This document shows positions 48,729 to 56,423 of a stretch of 64,000 nt of DNA, one piece after another. Position 1 is the stretch's first letter; each line of letters begins with the position of its first letter. Origin of the DNA: a virus. Location: positions 1-64,000 of IMG/VR virus record IMGVR_UViG_3300035698_024626; one strand, 5' to 3'. The position numbers and the translations under genes are program-made. The notes under the pieces are model-generated. The model was not told the DNA's origin. It saw only the letters and a list, made by a program, of their open reading frames with translations, and did not search any database.

Positions 48729-48779
48729 ATAAGTATTGACGGTGTTGCCACGAGCATAAAAGTGAGAGGGAAACTAACA

Positions 48780-49037
48780 ATGAGAATGCCAGTTACATAC
48801 GAACTACGCTATGGGCAACACAATATAGGAAATGATACCTATGTCTTCGGATGGACTTGGGCTCTCTATCAAAATAATATAGAAATAGTCCAATCCAACT
48901 TTCATACAACCTGTCAAGAAGCCCTCAACGAACTAACAGAACTCCTAGAATCACTTGGTGCGTCAATATCCACAATGACTGAGCGCTACCCAGACTTGCG
49001 GCGGCGGCTTACAAGAGAATACGATCAATGCGACTAA
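48780..49037 (+). CDS. Hypothetical protein (85 aa)
   Basis: MPVTYELRYGQHNIGNDTYV then a long helix ending RRRLTREYDQCD. GAGGGAAACTAACA upstream. Function unknown. Confidence 0.5.
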   Translation: MRMPVTYELRYGQHNIGNDTYVFGWTWALYQNNIEIVQSNFHTTCQEALNELTELLESLGASISTMTERYPDLRRRLTREYDQCD

Positions 49038-49071
49038 TACCCACGATGGCTAAGTCTAGTTTATAGTAAGT

Positions 49072-49183
49072 GTTTCTACGAGTCTGGCATTCCTCGATGT
49101 CGGATTCCGGAGGCGAAGCTTCGGAGGTTAGAGGTAAACCAGCCGTACCCGCCTCGCCGTAGATGGGATCGGCTCGTAGAAGC
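49072..49183 (+). ncRNA. Candidate structured RNA closed by a 13-bp stem
   Basis: GTTTCTACGAGTC (49072-49084) pairs along its full length with GGCTCGTAGAAGC (49171-49183), with two T-G pairs. Inside are smaller palindromes (CGGATTCCG, CGAAGCTTCG). It occupies the gap between genes ending at 49037 and starting at 49304. Unknown class; could be a regulatory RNA. Confidence 0.45.
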
Positions 49184-49303
49184 ATATTGTAGTTGTGTTG
49201 TTTGGAGGTTTGTGGCTAATACGCTACAGTAATAGGTTGGTGTTGTACCCACCTTCCCTCCAATCAACGCGACGAGAAGTCTCTAAGAACGGAGAAATAA
49301 AAA

Positions 49304-49459
49304 ATGACCGCAGACCAACACGACGAGATGCTGCAAAACATGACGTTGGATGTACGAGAGCAATACGAGGAAGCAAGCGGCAAGGTGCTGGGTGTATTTG
49401 AAACTCAAGCTCTGAACGATATGTTGGACAACTTCTTCTGCGAGGAATTGGCGAAATAA
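49304..49459 (+). CDS. Small hypothetical protein (51 aa)
   Basis: MTADQHDEMLQNMTLDVREQ onward, with GGAGAAATAAAAA upstream. Its start and ribosome binding site duplicate those of the gene at 12776 on the other strand. Helical, acidic; unknown role. Confidence 0.6.
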   Translation: MTADQHDEMLQNMTLDVREQYEEASGKVLGVFETQALNDMLDNFFCEELAK

Positions 49460-49608
49460 GCAAGATTGCAAAATAAAACGGCGTAGGCGGTCAGTAGCTC
49501 TCCTAGTCGTCCCGTTTGGGAGTCGGAGATGAAGTGCCAAAGTGGATGCGCGCTACGGAGGCAGACGCCTATGTCGTTACAAACTTTTTACCATTTCAAA
49601 TCTTGTTC

Positions 49609-49637
49609 TTGGCAAAACTGGCATAAAAAGATAAGAT
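49609..49637 (+). promoter_or_regulatory. Possible sigma70 promoter
   Basis: TTGGCA, 17 bp, TAAGAT, about 48 bp before the phosphoribosyltransferase ATG. The preceding 150 bp hold no gene. Confidence 0.5.
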
Positions 49638-49685
49638 ATGCTGAAAGAATGGTAGCTATAACCATTGTCATCTGGGAGTAACTAT

Positions 49686-50204
49686 ATGTCTTCCTACCTC
49701 AACGGATTTTTCAAATCGCCACAACAAATCGTGGATACGATTGTTCACGAATTGTTTAACCCACTCTTGGGTCAAGTTGACGCAATCGTTGGTAGGGGCG
49801 TTAGTGGAATTCTACCACTAATGTCCGTATCAATAAGAACTGGCATACCCGCATACGTAGTGCGAAAACCAGGAAATGGTGCTCATTCCACGAGGAGAGT
49901 CGAAGGGAGCGGATATCTCGCAGGACGATATGTCATTATCGACGATCAAATCGACAGTGGTACCACCGTAAGAACAATCCTCAACACGTTGAAAGACCGA
50001 GAATGCGCCGGTATTATTCTCTACAATGGTTTTGCCGACAACAAGTACAATGAATTCAGTGAGTATGATGGATTAGGGAGGTTTCCCTTTGAAAGCACCG
50101 GTTGGGAATCCACTCCAATGAATAATTCTAACGGAATCCCAGTTATCAACGTCAGAAAAGATATAGATCAACTCATCTCGATTCATAGACTGTCGAAACC
50201 TTGA
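49686..50204 (+). CDS. Phosphoribosyltransferase-like protein (172 aa)
   Basis: The PRPP loop is GRYVIIDDQIDSGTTVRTIL; the N-terminal VDAIVGRGVSGILPLMSVSI is the pyrophosphate loop region. It transfers a phosphoribosyl group from PRPP, probably to a base. ATG at 49686 is preferred, after GGGAGTAACTAT. First of a run of enzyme genes. Confidence 0.85.
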   Translation: MSSYLNGFFKSPQQIVDTIVHELFNPLLGQVDAIVGRGVSGILPLMSVSIRTGIPAYVVRKPGNGAHSTRRVEGSGYLAGRYVIIDDQIDSGTTVRTILNTLKDRECAGIILYNGFADNKYNEFSEYDGLGRFPFESTGWESTPMNNSNGIPVINVRKDIDQLISIHRLSKP

Positions 50205-50229
50205 CAATCGCGTGGCGGAGGCATTAATC

Positions 50230-50841
50230 ATGGGTATGTTAATAGATGTCGATCTAGATTGGTTAAACGACAAAAGAAATCCTGTACGATCGCTAAAGAG
50301 TATATTGCAACACCTACCCCCGGATACCCCCGCCGTACTCACAATCGAACATCATCACATACTCAAACATATACGGCAATGGATTCAATCGGGAATCATA
50401 ATGCCACCGTTCGACATCATCCATATCGATCAACATCACGACTTTTATTTCAACAACCCCCCACATCACCCAGAAGGTCGAGGAATCAATTGTGGCAACT
50501 GGGGATTCAGAATACCTCTATGGTGGTATAATTCGTTTACGTGGATTCCAAACAGAAACCCTGACACAACAAATTGGGAAGACGCAATGGGGTGGCTCAC
50601 CAGCCATAAAAAACGAATCTCATTCAGGGAAAAATTGCGAGGATCAAGCTGGAAACCCATTGTTGCTACCTTTTGTGTCTCACCTGACTACTCAGACAAA
50701 AACGTAATGTCGTACATGGACCAATTGATTGACGTTATTGTCCAATATTTTGGACTGCAACGTGCCCCCCGGCCACGCCCCGACTATAAGGGCTTCACAG
50801 AAGAAGTCGAGGCTTGGCAAAGAGTTGCGTGCCATGTTTAA
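50230..50841 (+). CDS. UPF0489 / arginase-fold protein (203 aa)
   Basis: MGMLIDVDLDWLNDKRNPVR, then LTIEHHHILKHIRQW and DIIHIDQHHDFYF, the His/Asp metal cluster of the arginase/deacetylase-like UPF0489 family. Role unknown. ATG after GGCGGAGGCATTAATC. Confidence 0.7.
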   Translation: MGMLIDVDLDWLNDKRNPVRSLKSILQHLPPDTPAVLTIEHHHILKHIRQWIQSGIIMPPFDIIHIDQHHDFYFNNPPHHPEGRGINCGNWGFRIPLWWYNSFTWIPNRNPDTTNWEDAMGWLTSHKKRISFREKLRGSSWKPIVATFCVSPDYSDKNVMSYMDQLIDVIVQYFGLQRAPRPRPDYKGFTEEVEAWQRVACHV

Positions 50842-50852
50842 GGAGATTGACC

Positions 50853-51389
50853 GTGAACATCGACAGGACGCTAGTTATCATAGACATGCAGGATAGCTTT
50901 ATTTGTTGTGGGGACGAAGAGGAGTTGATCCCCGCCATATGTAAACTGTGTCATCACGCCAAGCAAAACAAGTGGCCGATCATTCTAGTTGAGTTTAATG
51001 CAAGTGGACGTACCACGAGCGCAATTCTTGAAGCTGTAGAAAATTACCCCTTTACAGAAACGGTGACTAAAGAAACGGGCAGCGGTGGGAAAGAAGTAAT
51101 GGCATGTCTCCTCCACCATCCAGAGTGGCCGCTGAATCTTCTCGTCTGTGGCATCTATGGACCAGAATGTGTTGCCGAAACTGTTGCTGGATTACTTGAC
51201 AATAGCGATCTGGTAGAAGTCGATGTCATTATAGACGCCATATATCCACCATATTGCTCATTAGCCGAACTAGACGAACATGGTCAACAACGAGAAGGTG
51301 AATTCTTTGTGAGTGAAATCGTAGACCCAGAATATTTGGCGCAGTACGAAACTGTGAACAGTCTCCCGAAGAAGATTGTTTTATCGTAA
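50853..51389 (+). CDS. Isochorismatase-like cysteine hydrolase (178 aa)
   Basis: LVIIDMQDSFICCGDEEEL (catalytic Asp), ETVTKETGSGGKEVM (Lys), LLVCGIYGPECVAETVAGLL (nucleophile Cys) form the family's D-K-C triad. Nicotinamidases belong here, which with the NadR-like protein could point to NAD metabolism; substrate not proven. GTG start after AAGGAGATTGACC. Confidence 0.8.
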   Translation: MNIDRTLVIIDMQDSFICCGDEEELIPAICKLCHHAKQNKWPIILVEFNASGRTTSAILEAVENYPFTETVTKETGSGGKEVMACLLHHPEWPLNLLVCGIYGPECVAETVAGLLDNSDLVEVDVIIDAIYPPYCSLAELDEHGQQREGEFFVSEIVDPEYLAQYETVNSLPKKIVLS

Positions 51390-51667
51390 TGTACCAAGAG
51401 AGATTAAAGGAGATATCGTATGCCTATTGGACAGAATCGTGGGGGAGAGTGGATCGGACCCCAGTAAATCCTGCACCTATTCCCAAAAAACACAAAGAAA
51501 CGGATTGGAAACAGATCAAGCAACGGGTACAAATGAGAGAACTGCCCAAGGAACAAGTCCCTAGATTACTTTTCGAAGCCATACAGGAAATTGGGAGACT
51601 TCAAGAACAACTCCGATCTTTGAGAGAACAAATACAAAAGCTTTACGACCACAGTAAATCAGATTAA
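51389..51667 (+). CDS. Coiled-coil hypothetical protein (92 aa)
   Basis: C-terminal coiled coil (LFEAIQEIGRLQEQLRSLRE). Start overlaps the previous stop (TAATG). Function unknown. Confidence 0.55.
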   Translation: MYQERLKEISYAYWTESWGRVDRTPVNPAPIPKKHKETDWKQIKQRVQMRELPKEQVPRLLFEAIQEIGRLQEQLRSLREQIQKLYDHSKSD

Positions 51668-51734
51668 CCCCCAAAAGGGACTGCAATGTAATCGTATCGT
51701 CCAGACCAGTTTGACCTGTATATGGAGAAATGCA

Positions 51735-52256
51735 ATGAGATTTGCTGACATCCCACAAATGACTCAGGCAAACTATAGTTGCCATCATCCCCTCCATATG
51801 CTCCCTTGGGCTATCGATAACTACCAAAACAAAAAACTTGCTCCCCTTAATATGAACCCCGATTTCCAACGGGCACATGTCTGGACACAAGAACAAAAAA
51901 CTCGCTATATGGAATTCATCCTACGAGGGGGAAATTCTTCTAAGGACTTCTATTTCAATTGCCCTGGATGGATGGATAACTGGGAAGGGCCATTTGAACT
52001 TGTGGATGGAAAACAACGACTTGAGGCATGTATGGGTTTTATGTCTGGCAAAGTGCCTATTTTTGGTGGACTCCGCGTCCAAGACTTCTATAACGAACCT
52101 TTTAACATTCACCTTTGTTTCCACATCAACAATCTAAAAACACGGATAGAAGTTCTCCAATGGTACTTGGACATAAACTCTGGTGGAGTTGTCCACACCA
52201 CCGACGAACTTGAAAAGGTCAAAAAGCTTCTAAGACAAGAAGAGGAAAGATTATGA
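51735..52256 (+). CDS. DUF262 (ParB/GmrSD-like) protein (173 aa)
   Basis: APLNMNPDFQRAHVWTQEQK then FELVDGKQRLEACMGFMSGK gives the 'NPdfQR..vW...q' and 'lvDGkQRL' motifs of DUF262, the nucleotide-binding half of GmrSD-type systems. No DUF1524 nuclease is attached. ATG at 51735 after GGAGAAATGCA. Confidence 0.8.
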   Translation: MRFADIPQMTQANYSCHHPLHMLPWAIDNYQNKKLAPLNMNPDFQRAHVWTQEQKTRYMEFILRGGNSSKDFYFNCPGWMDNWEGPFELVDGKQRLEACMGFMSGKVPIFGGLRVQDFYNEPFNIHLCFHINNLKTRIEVLQWYLDINSGGVVHTTDELEKVKKLLRQEEERL

Positions 52257-52468
52257 TCCTAAAACAAACCGATGATTATATCTTCATTCACGGACATGCA
52301 GGCAGAGTTCTCCTAAAAAATAACATCACAAAGCAACATGAAGTCTGGGTAAGGGCGGAGCCAGGAGCGTTAGCAAGTATTATCTGGTGCTTTTACAACC
52401 ATTCATTTTGGTTGACTTTCGATCACGTAGCTACCGAAGCCGATATTAGCGAAGCACATGAATTGTAG
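52253..52468 (+). CDS. Hypothetical protein (71 aa)
   Basis: ATGA overlap with DUF262 gene. ILKQTDDYIFIHGHAGRVLL then LASIIWCFYNHSFWLTFDHV. No family recognised. Confidence 0.5.
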   Translation: MILKQTDDYIFIHGHAGRVLLKNNITKQHEVWVRAEPGALASIIWCFYNHSFWLTFDHVATEADISEAHEL

Positions 52469-52481
52469 AAAGGAGTGAACT

Positions 52482-52760
52482 ATGTGTAATTATTCATTTA
52501 TCTGTCCAGCGTGCGGGAAAAAGGCTGGTGTCGAAGAAATCACCCTCTGTGAAGGCGTGATATCCGAAGTAACTGGCTTTCACAAAGACAAAAATGGCAA
52601 CTTTTGTGGATGTGAATGCAAAGATGGTCATGGTTACGGCGAGATTGTTAACGTAATCTATCAATGCACTGCTTGCGGAGCAGAACTTAACTTTGTTTAC
52701 GATAATAATGATGATTGCGAAATTCCGGACTGTATAACTTTAAAAAAGGAGAAACCATAA
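52482..52760 (+). CDS. Zinc-ribbon protein (92 aa)
   Basis: YSFICPACGKKAGVEEITLC, later YQCTACGAELNFV; two CxxC pairs. GAAAGGAGTGAACT upstream. Confidence 0.55.
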   Translation: MCNYSFICPACGKKAGVEEITLCEGVISEVTGFHKDKNGNFCGCECKDGHGYGEIVNVIYQCTACGAELNFVYDNNDDCEIPDCITLKKEKP

Positions 52761-53092
52761 TGAGCCGTTGTTACGAAATAACCATCTCGGTAATGAAGCA
52801 CAACACTGGTCGTGTCGAGGAAATAGTTGATGCGTTATTGAGTCTCGGCTACGAAGCCTACTGCGACACTTTTGGGGATGTGATCCAGTTCTACTCCGAG
52901 ACCATCAACATCACCGCCGGGCACAATGATGAATCGGTAGCCCGTGAAATCGTGGAGACTATCTGGGAGGCGAACGGCGCATTCTGCAAAGTCGATGTTG
53001 AAATGCTTGACTTGGATGCTGACTATCCGTCATATTCGTGGGATGAAGCGTCTTTTGACGAATGGCACAAGGCAAGTAAAAATGAAAAGTGA
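52760..53092 (+). CDS. Hypothetical protein (110 aa)
   Basis: YEITISVMKHNTGRVEEIVD, a ferredoxin-like alternation of beta and helix. GGAGAAACCATA before the ATG. The family looks phage-conserved but unnamed. Confidence 0.55.
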   Translation: MSRCYEITISVMKHNTGRVEEIVDALLSLGYEAYCDTFGDVIQFYSETINITAGHNDESVAREIVETIWEANGAFCKVDVEMLDLDADYPSYSWDEASFDEWHKASKNEK

Positions 53093-53370
53093 ATTCGAAA
53101 CAACAATGGAAAAGTTGAAGCAAAAGGAGTACAAAGATTATGGCAATTCCCTAAAGTGATTACATCGAAGAGGCGTGGGGTACGTGCGTAACAATAGAAA
53201 TGATTCGATCGCACCATACCGAGACCGAAATTGAACATTTTTGCGCATGGTATTTTGGTCAGACTGGACCAGTCTTGTCAAATGGCACCCTCGGCATCTA
53301 CTCTTGGGATTACGAAAGGTGGTGTAGAGAAGGGAATTTGGATCATCAATTACCAGCAACATGGGATTGA
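53082..53370 (+). pseudogene. Gene broken by a frameshift
   Basis: The first frame gives MKSEFETTMEKLKQKEYKDY then GNSLK-stop at 53159. The +1 frame continues from 53158 as DYIEEAWGTCVTIEMIRSHH to AWYFGQTGPVLSNGTLGIYS, ending at 53370, and lacks its own start before 53200. A one-base shift near 53155 would make a single gene of about 95 codons. Confidence 0.5.
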
Positions 53371-53456
53371 ATGTAAGTAATGCAAGGATGGATGTTCCAT
53401 CCTTTGGTCCGTTGTCTTGGTGGCGCATAGTCACCGATTACACATGGGAGAATGTG

Positions 53457-53696
53457 ATGATTAATGTAACTTTAATTACGAACAATGGTGCGGGCGTACC
53501 CGCGAGGATTCCTGTGGTCGAAGGTACGACCCTGGAAAAGTTCTTGGAAGTTTCGTTTGAAGGCGACCCGGATGAGTTCACTATTCGGGTTCGCGCCAAC
53601 GGGGAGACTGTTGAAGTCGAGCAGGATTATGTTCTCCAGGATGGGGATCGCATTTCAATGGCACCTACTAAAATTGATGGTGCAGTAGTACTGTAA
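53457..53696 (+). CDS. Ubiquitin-like (ThiS/MoaD-fold) protein (79 aa)
   Basis: MINVTLITNNGAGVPARIPV then EGTTLEKFLEVSFEG and RVRANGETVEVEQDYVLQDG, DRISMAPTKIDGAVVL: a beta-grasp domain with the ThiS/MoaD 'N-G-x(n)-D-x-x-L-x-x-G-D' pattern. The C-terminus has a single Gly and lacks Gly-Gly. With the E2-, JAB- and E1-like genes downstream it is the likely conjugated modifier. ATG at 53457 after GGGAGAATGTG. Confidence 0.75.
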   Translation: MINVTLITNNGAGVPARIPVVEGTTLEKFLEVSFEGDPDEFTIRVRANGETVEVEQDYVLQDGDRISMAPTKIDGAVVL

Positions 53697-53781
53697 TTTA
53701 TCAAGCTATACTGTAGGTTGATTTAGCCGATGGTATAACTTCGATTAACGAGTTTTAGGGAACCAACAAAAGGAGAAGAAC

Positions 53782-54021
53782 ATGAAGGGTCCAGGAACAA
53801 AAAGTCAGCAAATCCAATCGTTGAGGGACAAGGTTGGCGCTGCCGGTGTGAAAAACGTTGACACTATCGTCAAAGATTATTCGCCAAGCGAAATTGCGTT
53901 GGCGTATAGGCTCTCTCGCAGAAGCACCGCACTTCCCAAGTCAGTTACCAATCTGTTAGGCAACCTTCCTGAAGGTGAAGCCAAGGCAATTCGCGACAAG
54001 CTTTTGGCAGCCAAGGGCTAA
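53782..54021 (+). CDS. Hypothetical protein in Ub-like cassette (79 aa)
   Basis: MKGPGTKSQQIQSLRDKVGA, then TIVKDYSPSEIALAYRLSRR; helical and basic. Strong AAAAGGAGAAGAAC site. A terminator follows. It may belong to the cassette or be unrelated; a substrate or regulator is possible. Confidence 0.5.
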   Translation: MKGPGTKSQQIQSLRDKVGAAGVKNVDTIVKDYSPSEIALAYRLSRRSTALPKSVTNLLGNLPEGEAKAIRDKLLAAKG

Positions 54022-54045
54022 CGGCTACAACAAGTCAAATTCCCA

Positions 54046-54079
54046 GAGGGGGTGGGGGGAGTATTCCCCCGCCCCTTTC
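54046..54079 (+). terminator. Rho-independent terminator inside the Ub-like cassette
   Basis: GGGGGTGGGGGG, a short loop, then CCCCCGCCCC and TTTCTTT. It would reduce read-through from the Ub-like gene into the E2-like gene, keeping modifier in excess over enzymes. Confidence 0.75.
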
Positions 54080-54132
54080 TTTATGGTGCTAAAGCGGGAA
54101 GAAAACCAGAACCTATCCTCAAGGATTTTCAA

Positions 54133-54417
54133 ATGAATCAAATTACTTTGCAACCAACGATTTTCATCAACTATCCGCAGAAAAGCCTGAGAAGAATTGA
54201 GACCTACGGTTATCGTATGTACGACGACGAAGGTCAAACTTATTTCAGTAGGTGGAAGTCTATCCCCGATAATAGCCTGGAGGTTCTGAGACAAGCTCTC
54301 GAAGATGCAGATGAGGTCGCTGGAGACATGTTCAGCTACGTACTAGAACACCAATGCGGAATGAACATAGGCGACGAGTGGTATGATTGGGACGAAATTA
54401 GCCATCTGTTTGAATAG
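54133..54417 (+). CDS. Hypothetical protein in Ub-like cassette (94 aa)
   Basis: MNQITLQPTIFINYPQKSLR, then YDDEGQTYFSRWKSIPDNSL and a helical, acidic C-terminus. AAGGATTTTCAA upstream. Similar proteins next to E2-like genes would support a cassette role; not recognised here. Confidence 0.5.
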   Translation: MNQITLQPTIFINYPQKSLRRIETYGYRMYDDEGQTYFSRWKSIPDNSLEVLRQALEDADEVAGDMFSYVLEHQCGMNIGDEWYDWDEISHLFE

Positions 54418-54430
54418 GCAGAAATTCGTT

Positions 54431-55621
54431 ATGAACGAAAAACTAATACAACGTGCTGCGATTAAATACCAGCAGTGGATGGTTGCCGAATCGCATCGCC
54501 CATGCTGTATTTCCAAAAACACAATCGACAACCATCTCGCAACGGTCTCACTCCAAGTGAGCCAAATGCAAACATGGAGCGAACGGTTTTTTCGCGGTCA
54601 ATACCCCCGTGTCACTCACGGTCTCCTCGGCCCAGAAGTATACAAAAACATTGCCACGAATATGATCCCCGCTTTGGGGATCGATGCGGTAAATGGCATC
54701 AACCTCGCAATTAAAACCCTCAAGAAAATAATAAAAAACACAATCTCACCCATCACACTAAGAGGAGCAATCGAGGAAATCACGATCGTCACCAAAGCAT
54801 GGCAAAGGGTTAAATTCAAAGACAACACGCTGGCAGTTCTCATTTCCGATGTCACCTTGTCTGACGAAAACCAAGAGGTAAACTTAGGAAGCTTTTGGAT
54901 ACATTTGAACCTTACTAATCCCAACGAAGAGTTAAGAACCTACTCGGTCGATGAGGTTATGTCGGAAGATGGCAACTACTGCCACCCTCATATAACAAAC
55001 GGTGAACTCTGCGAAGGTGATGGCAAGTATCTGATGCAAGAAGCTCTTAGTCAAGGCCGGTTGGAAGATTACTTTAGAATTGTCGAAGCTATCCTTAGAA
55101 CGTACAACTATAAATCCCCCTACGCAAAACTCGAAGAATGGTATAATCCTTCACATGAAAGCGAATTCTACTGCGAACAATGCGACGAGTGGCGACTTGA
55201 AGAGGATGGGTGTTGGTGCGAAGGGTGTCAAACACAACACTGTGAGTCCTGCGCTGCCGGTGGTTGCTGTATCGACTGTGGCGAATGGAACTGCGACGAG
55301 TGTGGTAAGTATTGTAGCGACTGTGGAGAAAGAGTGTGTCATGATTGTGTAAGTGATTGCGAGGATTGTGGCAATCACCTTTGTTCATCATGTCTGGTTG
55401 GGTGCTCAAACTGTGCAAATTATTACTGTAAACATTGTATAGTGTCCTGTGATGATTGCGGTGACAACATATGCAAAGAATGTCGAATAGAATGCGACGA
55501 GTGTAGGAAAACTCTGTGCCCTGAGTGTGTACAAAAGTGTTGTGATGAATGTGGTCGAGAATTGTGCGATAATTGTATTAAGCAGGATTGTGGCTGTTTA
55601 CTAACAAAAATGGACAAATAA
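54431..55621 (+). CDS. E2-like conjugating enzyme fused to a cysteine-rich array (396 aa)
   Basis: Residues about 115-237 look like a bacterial E2 (UBC) fold: a core strand region (FWIHLNLTNPNEELRTYSVD), then YCHPHITNGELCEGDGKYLM with the E2-like H-P-H-x-x-x-G-x-x-C and candidate catalytic Cys194, then EDYFRIVEAILRTYNYKSPY and LEEW. Residues 248-388 form about eight CxxC-type units spaced about 20 residues apart (CEQCDEW, CEGCQTQHCESC, CDECGKYCSDCG and so on), RING/treble-clef-like, possibly an E3-like or target-binding part. Residues 1-110 are unrecognised. Confidence 0.7.
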   Translation: MNEKLIQRAAIKYQQWMVAESHRPCCISKNTIDNHLATVSLQVSQMQTWSERFFRGQYPRVTHGLLGPEVYKNIATNMIPALGIDAVNGINLAIKTLKKIIKNTISPITLRGAIEEITIVTKAWQRVKFKDNTLAVLISDVTLSDENQEVNLGSFWIHLNLTNPNEELRTYSVDEVMSEDGNYCHPHITNGELCEGDGKYLMQEALSQGRLEDYFRIVEAILRTYNYKSPYAKLEEWYNPSHESEFYCEQCDEWRLEEDGCWCEGCQTQHCESCAAGGCCIDCGEWNCDECGKYCSDCGERVCHDCVSDCEDCGNHLCSSCLVGCSNCANYYCKHCIVSCDDCGDNICKECRIECDECRKTLCPECVQKCCDECGRELCDNCIKQDCGCLLTKMDK

Positions 55622-55626
55622 AATCA

Positions 55627-56379
55627 TCATAAGCGATAATCATGAATTTTTTGGACGAGAGCAAGAAATTCGTCGGGCGTTTGATCAGCCTTCATTTTAT
55701 TCACATCCCTCGTTACCCATTCTAGATTGGTTATATTTGAGGCTAGATCAGGGAACTTAGCTCGTGGAAATTTATGATCTAATGAATCGTTCAACCCCAA
55801 TATGAGATGCTCACCGGTATATGGACATTTCCAATCTTGTGATTCCAACAAGGCCAGTAATGTTTGCCAATAGCCAACCGTTTTCAAATGATAACGAGAC
55901 TTATTCTTGATGTAACAGACCTGGCATAAAACAGCATAATGCATCCTGTAATTTTTCCCACAATAATGGCATAAACCGGCATCTGTCAATGATGCCCTAC
56001 GTTGCTTTTCCCAATTCCTTATTCTCATCAAACAGGATTCACATGATTTTTTACCAGAAGTTTTTCCGCCACATTGACCACACAATCCTTGTCTAATCCA
56101 AGTATCTCGTCGTTGTTTACAATAAGCATTTTTCTGCTCTAAACAACTAGAACAGCGAGTACGCCCGTGCTCAACCTTCTGATTACATTGCACACACTGC
56201 CCTTGGATTTTCCTTTTTTCTATTGCAATAAGTAATTGATGACATCTTTTGTTAGCGCACTTGTCACAATACGCCCCGCCATCTGTTTTAACTCCACATG
56301 AGAGACACAAGTGCTTCTTACGTCTTGCCTGAGAGTATTCTTTTGAGTATTCACGAAATTTCTCTTTAGTCCACGCCAT
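55627..56379 (-). CDS. HNH endonuclease with zinc-ribbon repeats (250 aa)
   Basis: Antisense to its neighbours. Four or more CxxC zinc ribbons (LCLSCGVKTDGGAYCDKCAN, QCVQCNQKVEHGRTRCSSCL) precede an HNH-type core WKCPYTGEHLILGLNDSLDH then NITNLEWVTRDVNKMK. The ATG at 56379 is seven bases from a GGTGTATAAT box with no ribosome binding site, so it is likely leaderless. A free-standing mobile gene inserted between the E2- and JAB-like genes. Confidence 0.85.
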   Translation of the reverse strand: MAWTKEKFREYSKEYSQARRKKHLCLSCGVKTDGGAYCDKCANKRCHQLLIAIEKRKIQGQCVQCNQKVEHGRTRCSSCLEQKNAYCKQRRDTWIRQGLCGQCGGKTSGKKSCESCLMRIRNWEKQRRASLTDAGLCHYCGKNYRMHYAVLCQVCYIKNKSRYHLKTVGYWQTLLALLESQDWKCPYTGEHLILGLNDSLDHKFPRAKFPDLASNITNLEWVTRDVNKMKADQTPDEFLALVQKIHDYRL

Positions 56380-56386
56380 CGCAAAT

Positions 56387-56392
56387 ATTATA
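56387..56392 (-). promoter_or_regulatory. -10-like box GGTGTATAAT of leaderless HNH gene
   Basis: Minus strand TTTGGTGTATAATATTTGCG then ATG. The start of transcription should fall at or beside the ATG. Confidence 0.55.
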
Positions 56393-56423
56393 CACCAACT
56401 CAAACCCTTTTAAGGAGAAAAAG

